From assembly GCA_025923075.1 (NCBI GenBank), contig JAICGN010000014.1, positions 1 to 57,978 of the forward strand: DNA of 57,978 nucleotides. Reading direction: 5' to 3'. This stretch comes from Chitinophagaceae bacterium. Its GTDB lineage: Bacteria; Bacteroidota; Bacteroidia; Chitinophagales; Chitinophagaceae. Below, in pieces: positions 24,228-33,031 of this stretch. Position 1 is the stretch's first letter; each line of letters opens with the position of its first letter. Under the pieces are notes generated by a model, which saw only the letters and a program-made list of their open reading frames with translations, searched no databases and was not told the origin of the DNA. A program made the position numbers and the translations under genes.

Positions 24228-26036
24228 ATGTGTGGCATAACAGGTTTTGCCGGTATTTATAGTAAGGAGCTTTTAAAGCAAATGAACTGTGCTCAGACTC
24301 ATCGTGGCCCCGATGACCAGGGATATTATTTTGACGAAGCTGCCAGAGTCAATATTGCCATGACACGTCTCAGCATTGTAGATATACAGGATGGTCATCA
24401 ACCCATGAGTAACTATAGTGAAGATCTTTGGATTGTTTTCAACGGAGAGATCTATAACTCAGGAAAATTAAGGGATGATTTGAAGAAATCAGGTCATACT
24501 TTCCGAACGCATCATTCCGATACAGAGGCACTGATCTATATGTATAAGGAATATGGAAGATCAATGGTAAAATACCTCAACGGGATGTTTGCTTTTGTTA
24601 TCTATGATAAAAAACAAAAAAAACTTTTTGCTGCAAGAGACCAGTATGGAATAAAACCGTTTTATTATTCAATAACTGATAATAAGTTTGCATTTGCTTC
24701 TGAGCTGAAATCCCTGCTGACATTACCATGGATCGAGAAGAAATTAGACCAACAGGCTGTGTTTGACTATTTTTCCTTCCAGGCGGTGCCGGCGCCTTCA
24801 ACCGTTTTTCAATCTATACAAAAACTTTCATCTGCTTCATGGCTGGAGTATGATGTGGAAACTAAAACCGTAAAAACGGATTTCTACTGGTCACCACAAA
24901 TGTCCACATTAAAAATTACGAAGGATGATTTGCCGGAATATAAAAAACAGATAAAGAAAATTTTTTTAGAAGCAGTACAACGCTGGACCTTGAGTGATGT
25001 CGAGATCGCTTGTTCTTTGTCCGGTGGAATTGATTCGTCCGCAATCGTGGCAGCAATGGCACAAGTGTCCCCTTATAAAGTTAAAACCTATACAGTAGGG
25101 TATACTGATGCTCCCGATATGGATGAAAAAGAATTGGCGAAAAAACTTTCAGAAAAATGGGGAACAGAACACCATGAAATAATAGTTAAGGCCGACGATC
25201 TGCTTCAATATCTTGATAAAATGGTTTATCACCTTGATGAACCTTATGCGGGTGGTCTTCCCTCGTGGTTTATATATAAGGAAATGAGCAAGGATGTAAA
25301 AGTGGCAATGACTGGAACCGGTGGGGATGAATTATTTGGTAATTACGGTAAATGGAGATTTTATGAAAATAACCGGTCACATTTTTACCGGATCAGGCAA
25401 TTCTTAAAGCGTGGTGGCAAAATGCTTCATTTATTAAAGTATCCTAATGGCATCCATCATTATCCATATTTTACTGATGGATATAAATCTTCAGATATTT
25501 TCTCCAGTGAGTTTATAAAAAATCTTAATCCGTCAGCTTCCTATATCCAGCAACTTTGGAAAAAAACTAACCCAAGAGACTCAGTGCCGGCGGTAGATGT
25601 TAAATTACAATTACCAGAAGAGTTTTTGCTGATGACCGACCGTTTTTCAATGGCATACTCTATAGAAGCAAGAACCCCATTCCTTGATATGGAGTTTTCT
25701 GAGCTGATATATTCTATTCCGGCATCATTAAGAACTTCTCAACCGGGATTAAAATATCTTTTCATCGATTCAATACGGGATTGGTTACCTCAGGAAATAA
25801 TTGATGGACCCAAAAAAGGATTTACCCTCCCACTTGATAGATGGCTTCGACAACAGTTGAGAGAAAAAGTAGATTTTTTTCTTAACCCGAAATACTTAGC
25901 TGAACAGGGAATTTTTCAGCAGGATGTTTATAAAAAAATTGCATCACCCTTTTATAACAACATTCATGATGAGGAATGGCAACTATGGGAATTTCTAATG
26001 TTTCAAATGTGGTATGATAAATTCTTTAAGAAATAA
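24228..26036 (+). CDS. asnB: Asparagine synthase-like glutamine amidotransferase (first copy)
   Basis: This 602-residue AsnB-type enzyme begins MCGITGF, leaving Cys2 as the glutaminase nucleophile after removal of Met. The N-terminal amidotransferase domain contains 'QTHRGPDDQGYY' and 'FNGEIYN'. The synthetase domain has the ATP-pyrophosphatase P-loop SLSGGIDSS near residue 263. Relatives such as WbpS in surface-polysaccharide clusters probably amidate sugar carboxylates and do not make free asparagine. Together with a WlbA-like uronate enzyme, an amidated uronic acid is a reasonable guess. A second, different copy is at 43629. Confidence 0.9.
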   Translation: MCGITGFAGIYSKELLKQMNCAQTHRGPDDQGYYFDEAARVNIAMTRLSIVDIQDGHQPMSNYSEDLWIVFNGEIYNSGKLRDDLKKSGHTFRTHHSDTEALIYMYKEYGRSMVKYLNGMFAFVIYDKKQKKLFAARDQYGIKPFYYSITDNKFAFASELKSLLTLPWIEKKLDQQAVFDYFSFQAVPAPSTVFQSIQKLSSASWLEYDVETKTVKTDFYWSPQMSTLKITKDDLPEYKKQIKKIFLEAVQRWTLSDVEIACSLSGGIDSSAIVAAMAQVSPYKVKTYTVGYTDAPDMDEKELAKKLSEKWGTEHHEIIVKADDLLQYLDKMVYHLDEPYAGGLPSWFIYKEMSKDVKVAMTGTGGDELFGNYGKWRFYENNRSHFYRIRQFLKRGGKMLHLLKYPNGIHHYPYFTDGYKSSDIFSSEFIKNLNPSASYIQQLWKKTNPRDSVPAVDVKLQLPEEFLLMTDRFSMAYSIEARTPFLDMEFSELIYSIPASLRTSQPGLKYLFIDSIRDWLPQEIIDGPKKGFTLPLDRWLRQQLREKVDFFLNPKYLAEQGIFQQDVYKKIASPFYNNIHDEEWQLWEFLMFQMWYDKFFKK

Positions 26037-26039
26037 TTC

Positions 26040-27290
26040 ATGCGGATCGTTCATGTTACCACATATTCTTCTGTTGGGGGTGCAAGCAAAGCCGCATATC
26101 GCATTCATACAAAATTGCTGGAAAAAGGCATTGAGTCGGATATGTTGGTGTTGAAAACCGGAACACAACCCTTATTACGTGTCACAAAAATCAAGAATGA
26201 CTTGCTTTACCGGTTAAAAGATTATTTCTTTTTACGTCTTGACAGGATTTTATTTCAACGTCATCTTCGCAAAAACGCGCTGCCTTTTTCATTTAATTTT
26301 TTACCACGAATATCTATTCAAAATCATCCTTTGGTGAAGCGGGCTGATATCGTATGCCTTTATTGGGTTGGCGCCAATCTTCTTACGCCGCGTCAAATAG
26401 CCAAAATAAAGAAACCTTTAGTATGGAGATTTTCGGATAAATGGGCGCTTACCGGCAATTGCCATTTGTCAGGGGAGTGTATTCGGTATGAAAATCATTG
26501 TGGTCGGTGTCCGCAGCTTACCACGTCTAAAGAAAAGGATTTTACCTATTACGCTTTGAAAAGAAAACTTGATGCATGGAAAAATAAAGATTTGACCGTT
26601 GTGACACCCAGTAGCTGGATGGAAAGTGCGGTGAAACGAAGCACAATTTTCAAAAACAAAACTACGGTTAGAATTCCTACAGGTGTTGATCATACTATTT
26701 TTTTCCCTTCTGACAAATTAGTGGCCAGAGAACTACTTAATATTCAAAAAGGCAAAACAATTGTCCTTTTCGGCGCAAATAATCCATTTCATACCGCTTA
26801 CAAGGGAGGAAGTTTCTTCATTGACTTAGTTAACATCTTACCAAAAGAAAGCTACCTTTTTCTTGTTTTTGGATCTGAGGATGATAGCTCAATTAATGAT
26901 CTACCGGAACATATAAAGGTTCTTGGAGAATTAAAGAAAGAAGCGGACCTGGCATTTGCGTATAATGCTGCTGATATTTTTATTTCACCCAGTACAGAGG
27001 ATAATCTTCCAAATACAGTACTTGAATCAATGGCATGCGGTACACCATGCATCGCTTTCCGGGGTAGTGGCGGTGTTGTTGATGCAATTGATCATAAGGA
27101 AAACGGGTATCTGGCCGAATATAAAAATGTTGATGACCTGATCAATGGAATATCATGGATTAGGGAAGCCAACCATGATGGAAAAATTTCGGCAAGGGCA
27201 AGAGAAAAAATTGTTAAGGAATTTACTTTGGAAAAACAAGTCAATGATTTAATTATTCTCTATAAAACAATCTTGCATAATCACAAATAA
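26040..27290 (+). CDS. GT4-family glycosyltransferase
   Basis: The 416-residue protein opens 'MRIVHVTTYSSVGGASKAAYRIHTKLLEKG', the glycine-rich acceptor-side loop of GT-B fold GT4 enzymes. It ends with 'PSTEDNLPNTVLESMACGTPCIAFRGSGGVVDAI', which contains the E-x7-E type donor-binding motif. A Cys-rich central part ('GNCHLSGECIRYENHCGRCPQ') occurs in a WcaC-like subfamily. It should add one sugar to the repeat unit; donor and linkage are unknown. The next gene starts immediately after the stop. Confidence 0.88.
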   Translation: MRIVHVTTYSSVGGASKAAYRIHTKLLEKGIESDMLVLKTGTQPLLRVTKIKNDLLYRLKDYFFLRLDRILFQRHLRKNALPFSFNFLPRISIQNHPLVKRADIVCLYWVGANLLTPRQIAKIKKPLVWRFSDKWALTGNCHLSGECIRYENHCGRCPQLTTSKEKDFTYYALKRKLDAWKNKDLTVVTPSSWMESAVKRSTIFKNKTTVRIPTGVDHTIFFPSDKLVARELLNIQKGKTIVLFGANNPFHTAYKGGSFFIDLVNILPKESYLFLVFGSEDDSSINDLPEHIKVLGELKKEADLAFAYNAADIFISPSTEDNLPNTVLESMACGTPCIAFRGSGGVVDAIDHKENGYLAEYKNVDDLINGISWIREANHDGKISARAREKIVKEFTLEKQVNDLIILYKTILHNHK

Positions 27291-28328
27291 TTGAACCGCC
27301 TCGAATCCATCCAACACCTTAGAGGTATCGCCGCTTTATTAGTTGTATTTATTCACTTTCCTACACCGCTTGCCCGCTTTTGCGGATCTATCGGGGTTGA
27401 TATTTTCTTCTTTATAAGTGGCTTTATCATTTATATAAGTATCGATAAAAGCGGTTATTACAATAAGCCGCTCACTTTCCTGAAGAAAAGGCTTCTTCGT
27501 ATCATGCCGCTTTACTTCCTTGTTACGGCACTGTTTATTTTAATGAATGTCACATTGAATAGTTTTCATGCGGAAAGGGAAGTCAAAATTTCGGTTGACA
27601 TGAGTAGTATGACTGTATTAAAAAGTTTCTTGTTCATTCCGATTTCAGTGGATGGTTATTACAGGGATCCCCTCGTGTTTCTTGGCTGGAGCCTCAACTT
27701 CGAAATACTTTTTTATATTGTTACTTTTTTGATACTCATAGTTTTCAGAAGAAACTTTTTTGTTCCACTCTTGTCATTACTATTGATACTAGGCAGTACC
27801 ACTTATGTCATTGGCGATTTTAAAAACGTTTATTTTGATTTTTTTACATCTCCTTTCCTTTTATATTTTGCAATTGGTCTTTTGATTGGTAAATACCATG
27901 AGTTTTTAAGAGAGAAAATTTCTTCGTTTGTTGAGCCTTTGCTTTTCGTTGTTCTATATGTTTTCTTCATTGTAATGATAGCAAAAGATAGTGGATATGT
28001 CTATGAAGGGATGCCGAGAGAAATGGTTGTTTATAATGGTAAGCAAATTCCAAGAATTTTGATTTGGGGAATACCTTCTTTTATGGCACTTATTTCTTAC
28101 TTTATCCTGGCAACAAAATATAAAATAACCAATTCATATTTAAGGAAACTTGGTGACCGGAGCTATTCCATTTATCTTCTTCAAATATTCTTTATTTACT
28201 TTTTATATGAGGCTTCACAACAATTCAGCCGGGCAGGAAAAATATGGTTATCAATGGCCATGATAACAATTCTGGTGTGGGTCTCCGGATTTAGTTATAA
28301 GTATTTTGAGAAAAAATTTCATACATAA
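27291..28328 (+). CDS. Acyltransferase 3 family membrane protein (O-acetyltransferase)
   Basis: The 345-residue inner-membrane protein has about ten hydrophobic segments. It starts 'MNRLESIQHLRGIAALLVVFIHF', with the conserved Arg (residue 11) and His (residue 22) of the Acyl_transf_3 (OafA/ExoZ) family. Members use acetyl-CoA to O-acetylate surface polysaccharides. The start is TTG at 27291, immediately after the preceding stop; the family N-terminus begins exactly there. It lacks an extra SGNH domain. Confidence 0.88.
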   Translation: MNRLESIQHLRGIAALLVVFIHFPTPLARFCGSIGVDIFFFISGFIIYISIDKSGYYNKPLTFLKKRLLRIMPLYFLVTALFILMNVTLNSFHAEREVKISVDMSSMTVLKSFLFIPISVDGYYRDPLVFLGWSLNFEILFYIVTFLILIVFRRNFFVPLLSLLLILGSTTYVIGDFKNVYFDFFTSPFLLYFAIGLLIGKYHEFLREKISSFVEPLLFVVLYVFFIVMIAKDSGYVYEGMPREMVVYNGKQIPRILIWGIPSFMALISYFILATKYKITNSYLRKLGDRSYSIYLLQIFFIYFLYEASQQFSRAGKIWLSMAMITILVWVSGFSYKYFEKKFHT

Positions 28329-28334
28329 TAAAAG

Positions 28335-28967
28335 ATGATAATTTTAGCCCATCGTGGTTTTTGGACTCAACCGGAAGAAAAGAATAGCAGGACTGCCTTT
28401 ATCCGTTCTTTTGAAAATGAATTTGGAGTCGAAACTGATATAAGAGATTCAGCTGAAAAGCTTTTCATTTCTCATGACATGGCGAAAGGAAATGAAATGA
28501 CAGTTGAAGACTTTTTGGAACTATACAATTACTATAGCAGCCTGACGCCATTGGCCTTAAATATAAAGGCTGATGGATTGTGCAAGTCGATGGCTGAGTT
28601 ATTGATAAGGAATAAGATTGATAACTATTTCTTTTTTGATATGTCCTTACCCGATGCGCTCGGATATGTAAAAGCGGGGTTGGCGATTTTTTCAAGGCAA
28701 AGCGAATTCGAGCAAGAGCCTTATTTATATAAAGAAGCAAAGGGAATCTGGCTGGATGAGTTTCATGAACATTGGATCGATGAAAAAATCATACAACAAC
28801 ATCTTGCCGCGAAGAAAAAGATATGTATCGTTTCTCCTGAATTGCATAAAAGAAATTATAAGGACGAATGGGAGCATTATAAGTACATAACTTATAAATT
28901 TGGACTTGAGAACCTTATGCTTTGTACCGACTTTCCTGCGGATGCTAAAACTTTTTTTAACTCATGA
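28335..28967 (+). CDS. Glycerophosphodiester phosphodiesterase-like protein
   Basis: The 210-residue protein begins 'MIILAHRGFW' and shows the GDPD active-site pattern: HRG (His6), the Glu33-x-Asp35 metal pair in 'GVETDIRD', and His47 in 'FISHDM'. It is shorter than free-standing GDPDs (about 250-300), with a compact TIM-barrel-like remainder. Within this cluster it may cleave or process a phosphodiester-linked sugar or alditol and not phospholipid head groups. It overlaps the HAD gene by 4 bases. Proteins of this kind occur in capsule clusters beside NTP transferases and HAD enzymes, though the role is not settled. Confidence 0.78.
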   Translation: MIILAHRGFWTQPEEKNSRTAFIRSFENEFGVETDIRDSAEKLFISHDMAKGNEMTVEDFLELYNYYSSLTPLALNIKADGLCKSMAELLIRNKIDNYFFFDMSLPDALGYVKAGLAIFSRQSEFEQEPYLYKEAKGIWLDEFHEHWIDEKIIQQHLAAKKKICIVSPELHKRNYKDEWEHYKYITYKFGLENLMLCTDFPADAKTFFNS

Positions 28968-29593
28968 ATAAGAAAATAAAGGCAATCATTTTTGACATGG
29001 ATGGCGTATTAATAGATGCCAGGGACTGGCATTATGAGGCTTTGAATAAGGCCTTATCCATGTTTGGTATGGCCATTAGCAGGTTTGATCACCTTATAAC
29101 CTATGACGGATTGCCGACCAAAGAGAAACTAAAAATGTTGTCACTTGAAAAGGGCCTGCCCCATGGTCTTCATTCCTTTATCAATGAACTTAAACAGCAG
29201 TTTACGATTGAAGAAGTCATTCTGAGATGTCGCCCTGTGTTTCATCATCAGTATGCCCTGGCGAGATTAAAGAATGAGGGATATAAACTTGTCGTTTGTT
29301 CAAATTCAATTAAGGATACGATTACTATAATGCTCACAAAAGCAGGTATAATAGATTATTTCGATTTTTATTTATCTAACCAGGACGTTAAGAAAAGCAA
29401 ACCGGATCCCGAGATGTACAATACTGCCATCGCAAAGCTTGGGCTAAGAAAAGAAGAATGCCTGGTGGTAGAAGACAATGAAAATGGAATTAAATCTGCC
29501 CAGGCGGCGGGTGCTCATCTTTTGCGTGTTTATAATGTCAATGATGTGCATTACCAATCAATAACACATCGAATTAAAGCAATAGAACAATAA
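28964..29593 (+). CDS. HAD superfamily hydrolase (beta-phosphoglucomutase-like)
   Basis: The 209-residue protein has the HAD nucleophile motif 'IFDMDGVLIDARDWHYEAL' (Asp11, Asp13), motif II in 'VVCSNSI', a Lys in 'DVKKSKPDPEMY', and the acidic motif IV 'LVVEDNENGIKSAQAAG'. The alpha-helical cap places it in subfamily I with phosphatases and beta-phosphoglucomutases. Located between a GDPD-like gene and a nucleotidyltransferase, it probably removes or moves phosphate on a sugar or alditol phosphate before activation. The substrate is unknown. Confidence 0.83.
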   Translation: MNKKIKAIIFDMDGVLIDARDWHYEALNKALSMFGMAISRFDHLITYDGLPTKEKLKMLSLEKGLPHGLHSFINELKQQFTIEEVILRCRPVFHHQYALARLKNEGYKLVVCSNSIKDTITIMLTKAGIIDYFDFYLSNQDVKKSKPDPEMYNTAIAKLGLRKEECLVVEDNENGIKSAQAAGAHLLRVYNVNDVHYQSITHRIKAIEQ

Positions 29594-29597
29594 TTAT

Positions 29598-30350
29598 ATG
29601 TTCCAAATTTTAATACCATTCGCCGGAGGAAATGCTTTTTTTTCCGATCATGCAGAATACCAGTTTCCGAAACCACTTATCGAAATTAATGGGAAGCCAA
29701 TGATTCAACGGGTTTTTGAAAACCTGCAGACCATCGAAAGGGATGAAGTAAAATATATTTTCGTTATAAGGGAGGAGGATTGTATCCGGTTTCATCTTGA
29801 TCAAACAATTGCAATCCTTTCTGATAGTAAGGCTTCTGTTATCAGGCTAAAGGAGCAGACCAAAGGCGCTGTATGCAGTTGCCTCATGGCCATTGATGAG
29901 TTGGATCTGAGTAGCCCGTTGTTGATCACAAATGGAGACCAGATAGTTGATATAGAACTCCAGGCCGCTATAAAATTCTTCGAAGAAAAAAAAATGGACG
30001 GAGGTGTAATCACATTTGAATCTGTACATCCTAAGTGGTCATTTGCACGTTTTGAAAAGGATTTAGTCGTTGAGACTGCAGAAAAAAGGCCTATCAGTAA
30101 AAATGCAATTGCAGGTGTTTATTATTTTCGGAAGGCAGGAGATTTTATACACGGCTCATTTGAGGTGATAAAGAAAAACATTAATGTTAACGGCCTTTTC
30201 TTTATATCTTCTACAATCAATGAGTTGATATTGGCGAATAAGAAAGTTGGCTATTACTCCATACCCAACGAGCATTATCATTCGTTTTATTCTCCGCAGA
30301 AAATCAAAGAATTTGAAAATTTAATATCAAAAAGAGATGGAGCGTTTTAA
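29598..30350 (+). CDS. Nucleotidyltransferase-like protein with altered signature motif
   Basis: This 250-residue Rossmann-like GT-A/nucleotidyltransferase protein begins 'MFQILIPFAGGNAFFSD' and continues 'FPKPLIEINGKPMIQRV'. The second half of the family signature (KPxxxxxGKPMI) is intact, but the usual G-x-G-x-R-F loop, present in its relative at 30663, is changed to G-G-N-A-F-F without the Arg that contacts the NTP phosphates. The metal-binding Asp region 'LLITNGDQIVD' remains. It may be a non-catalytic partner or have different chemistry. It overlaps the cupin gene by 14 bases. Confidence 0.75.
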   Translation: MFQILIPFAGGNAFFSDHAEYQFPKPLIEINGKPMIQRVFENLQTIERDEVKYIFVIREEDCIRFHLDQTIAILSDSKASVIRLKEQTKGAVCSCLMAIDELDLSSPLLITNGDQIVDIELQAAIKFFEEKKMDGGVITFESVHPKWSFARFEKDLVVETAEKRPISKNAIAGVYYFRKAGDFIHGSFEVIKKNINVNGLFFISSTINELILANKKVGYYSIPNEHYHSFYSPQKIKEFENLISKRDGAF

Positions 30351-30666
30351 TCTAAATGATCTGAAAGGGGGATGGTTTGCAGGCAATTTTGAACCAAGCC
30401 TTTATAAAACCGGTGATTTCGAGGTGGCCGTAAAACAGTATAAGAAAGGTGATTATGAAAAGAAGCACTATCATAGAATCGCAACTGAATTTACCGTCAT
30501 AGCTTACGGTGAAGTCGAGATGAATAGCATAAAATATACAGCCGGGGAAATTATCCAAATTCATCCGGGCGAGGCGACAGATTTTTTAGTATTAAGTGAC
30601 ATCGCTATTACAACGGTATTAAAAGTTCCCAGTGTAGATAAGGATAAGTTTTTTTCTGAAACATGA
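30337..30666 (+). CDS. Small cupin-like protein
   Basis: This 109-residue single-domain protein has a cupin-like pattern: 'GDYEKKHYHRIATEFTVIAYGEVEMN' (a His pair followed by Glu, like cupin motif 1) and 'IQIHPGEATDFLVL' (motif 2). It is too short and different to be RmlC. Located between, and overlapping, two nucleotidyltransferase-like genes, it could be a sugar isomerase or epimerase, or a binding protein, acting on the same precursor. I cannot name the reaction. Confidence 0.72.
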   Translation: MERFNLNDLKGGWFAGNFEPSLYKTGDFEVAVKQYKKGDYEKKHYHRIATEFTVIAYGEVEMNSIKYTAGEIIQIHPGEATDFLVLSDIAITTVLKVPSVDKDKFFSET

Positions 30667-31433
30667 TTTTTATGGGTTCCCCTTTACTAAATATCGTAAT
30701 TCCAATGGCGGGAGAAGGTAGCCGCTTCAAAAAGGCTGGCTATACAAAACCTAAACCGTTTATTGATGTGATGGGAAAACCGATGATCAAATGGGTGATG
30801 AAGAACCTTGAGATCCCTGGTGCTCATTTTTTCCTGATAGCAAGAAAAGAACATGTAGATGCTGAGTCCGAACTGGTCATAGCACTTAAAAAAGAGTTTC
30901 CCGTTACGATAATCCCGATTGATCAGTTAACAGAAGGCACAGCTTGTACTGTATTATTTGCCAGGAAATTCATTAATAATGATATACCACTTCTTATCGC
31001 CAACTCCGATCAATGGGTAGAGTTTAGTCTTAGTGCCATGCTTGACGATGCTCATCAAAATAAATGGGATGGCTCTATTCTTACATTTAAAGATAAAGAA
31101 ATGAATCCCAAATGGTCATTTGCGAAAACAAATGAAGCAAGGGAAGTAATCGAGGTAAAGGAAAAAGTTGCTATTTCGGATAAGGCAACGGTAGGCATTT
31201 ATTTTTTTAATAAAGGCAGTGATTTTGTTAACGCTGCTATTGATATGATTGCTCACAACGAACGGGTTAATAATGAATTTTATACTTGTCCTGTTTATAA
31301 CTGGGCAATAAGGAATGATCTCCTGATCGGTATTTATGAAGTGCAGGCTTCCGCTATGCATGGATTGGGTACTCCTGAAGATTTGAAATTTTTTCTTTCC
31401 TGGCTCCAGTCACACTCGCCGAAATTTAACTGA
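30663..31433 (+). CDS. Nucleotidyltransferase (sugar/alditol-phosphate NTP transferase)
   Basis: The 256-residue protein carries an intact signature, 'IPMAGEGSRFKKAGYTKPKPF' followed by 'VMGKPMIKWV', and the metal Asp in 'IANSDQWVEF'. It should couple an NTP to a phosphorylated sugar or related compound. The length is in the range of short cytidylyl- or guanylyltransferases. Its neighbour at 29598 is a divergent relative lacking the R of the GxGxRF loop. It starts by a 4-base overlap with the cupin gene; an ATG nine bases on is also possible. It is the last gene before a 151-base gap. Confidence 0.82.
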   Translation: MIFMGSPLLNIVIPMAGEGSRFKKAGYTKPKPFIDVMGKPMIKWVMKNLEIPGAHFFLIARKEHVDAESELVIALKKEFPVTIIPIDQLTEGTACTVLFARKFINNDIPLLIANSDQWVEFSLSAMLDDAHQNKWDGSILTFKDKEMNPKWSFAKTNEAREVIEVKEKVAISDKATVGIYFFNKGSDFVNAAIDMIAHNERVNNEFYTCPVYNWAIRNDLLIGIYEVQASAMHGLGTPEDLKFFLSWLQSHSPKFN

Positions 31434-31526
31434 TCTTCAACGTAACATTTTCTTTCTTGAACCATGGTTTGTGAGTATGGGCTAATCAATTTTCCAGATA
31501 CTTTATTGTCAGCTTTTGCGTTTTAA

Positions 31527-31543
31527 GGGTCGGATCCGAACCC
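31527..31543. promoter_or_regulatory. Inverted repeat upstream of the gene at 31585
   Basis: GGGT-CGGATCCG-A-ACCC forms an almost perfect dyad (one extra A). It lies just upstream of the putative -7 box at 31561, where a regulator or the -33 region would be. It is a candidate operator only. Confidence 0.35.
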
Positions 31544-31560
31544 GCCAACCGTTTTTTAAG

Positions 31561-31568
31561 TATTTTTG
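31561..31568 (+). promoter_or_regulatory. Putative internal promoter -7 box (TATTTTTG)
   Basis: TATTTTTG matches TAnnTTTG and lies 16 bases before the ATG at 31585, in the 151-base gap that separates the nucleotidyltransferase module from the next genes. No clear -33 element is present, so this remains tentative. Confidence 0.4.
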
Positions 31569-31584
31569 CGTAAAATCCAAACTA

Positions 31585-32994
31585 ATGAAAGTCATCCTCT
31601 TTGAACTCAATGAAGTTCCGTATAAGGTCATCTACCATTTCTGTAAGCTTTACCCCGAATCAAATCTTGCCAAGGTAGTATCAAAGGGCAGAAAATATGA
31701 GACTTATGCAGAGGATCAGGGACATCTTTCACCCTGGATCACCTGGCCGACCGTGCATAGAGGCGTTACAAACGAAAAACATTTTATAGCCGATTTCGGG
31801 CAGGATTTGGCTGAACAGGAGAAACAATACCCGACTGTGTGGAATATGCTTGCAAAAAAAGGCGTAAAGGTGGGATTGTTTGGTTCATTGCATACACATC
31901 CGTTGCCTGTGAACTTTGAAAATTTCTCGTTTTACGTACCTGACACTTTTGCGGCAGGCAGCGAGTGTTTCCCAAAAAAGCTTGAACCCTTTCAGCAATT
32001 CAACCTTGCAATGGCAAGAGACAGCAGCCGTGTGGTGAGTAAAAAAATTCCAGGTAAAGAAGCTGCAGAATTCCTGATGAAACTGCCGGATATGGGTTTA
32101 AAATTCAGGACAGCAACCGAACTTGCCGCACAATTGGTTGACGAAAGAATAAACAAATGGAAAGTCGTAAGGAGAAGAACTTGTCAATCTTTAATTAGTT
32201 TTGATATTTTTTATAAACAACTTGAGTCTCAAAAGCCTGATTTTGCAACATTCTTTACAAATCATGTGGCATCGTCGCAACACCGTTATTGGGCCGCCGC
32301 ATTCCCTGAAGATTATGAAAGTTTAAAACTTGGTAGAGAATGGGTTGAAACATATAACGGTGAGATCATTTATACCATGAAGAAAGTTGATCGGATGATA
32401 GGCAGACTTACCAAATTCATGGAGAAAAATGCTGAATATTCATTGTGGATACTTTCAAGTATGGGACAACAGGCTGTGGAAACAAGAGAAATTTACACAG
32501 ACTTATTTGTAACGAATGGTAAAACGTTCATGGAAAACTTTGATCTTGGTTCATATTATTATGAATTAAAACCATCCATGGTTCCTCAGTTTAATGTGCA
32601 AATACATGTCGATAAAAGAAAGGAATTCGAAGAGAAACTAGCAACATTCCGTATTAACGATCAATCTGTTCATTCACGCCAAAAGGCCGAAGGGTTTTAC
32701 AGTCTTGATATTGGTTTTGCTAATTTGGACGAAAGTAAAATCAAGATTGAATTGATGGGGCAAATAATTCCCCTTGCTCATTCGGGGATGGAAAATGTAA
32801 AAATACAGGATCGTTGCGGTGCTACAGCATACCACATTCCACAAGGGTCACTTATTATTTATGCTCCTGCAAAAGGACTTAACGGGAATGACGTTAGCAC
32901 AATTTCAACTACTGATATTGCTCCGACAATCCTCAGGAATTTTCATGTTCCTGTTCCTGATTATATGAATAAAGGCATATTTATTCCAAATTAG
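31585..32994 (+). CDS. Alkaline phosphatase superfamily protein with unusual metal site
   Basis: From the ATG at 31585 the protein has 469 residues. It resembles type I phosphodiesterase/alkaline phosphatase-fold proteins: 'PWITWPTVHRGV' holds a Thr (about 56) in the nucleophile position, and the late 'IPLAHSGMEN' holds a metal-type His (about 399). The usual central 'SDHG' motif appears as 'LSSMGQQ' (about 290-296), so the Asp and His metal ligands seem lost. 'TTDIAPTILRNFHVPVPDYMNKG' is typical of the C-terminus. It has no signal peptide, so it is probably cytoplasmic. It may cut or bind a nucleotide-sugar or phosphodiester, or be catalytically inactive. Confidence 0.7.
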   Translation: MKVILFELNEVPYKVIYHFCKLYPESNLAKVVSKGRKYETYAEDQGHLSPWITWPTVHRGVTNEKHFIADFGQDLAEQEKQYPTVWNMLAKKGVKVGLFGSLHTHPLPVNFENFSFYVPDTFAAGSECFPKKLEPFQQFNLAMARDSSRVVSKKIPGKEAAEFLMKLPDMGLKFRTATELAAQLVDERINKWKVVRRRTCQSLISFDIFYKQLESQKPDFATFFTNHVASSQHRYWAAAFPEDYESLKLGREWVETYNGEIIYTMKKVDRMIGRLTKFMEKNAEYSLWILSSMGQQAVETREIYTDLFVTNGKTFMENFDLGSYYYELKPSMVPQFNVQIHVDKRKEFEEKLATFRINDQSVHSRQKAEGFYSLDIGFANLDESKIKIELMGQIIPLAHSGMENVKIQDRCGATAYHIPQGSLIIYAPAKGLNGNDVSTISTTDIAPTILRNFHVPVPDYMNKGIFIPN

Positions 32995-33031
32995 AACAGC
33001 TAACGCCGAAAAGAATTGTTCGACTTTCACT

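Noticed and set aside
30337-30666. Small cupin as the missing RmlC
   Set aside because: At 109 residues it is too short for RmlC (about 180) and lacks the RmlC motifs. Its position with nucleotidyltransferases points elsewhere.
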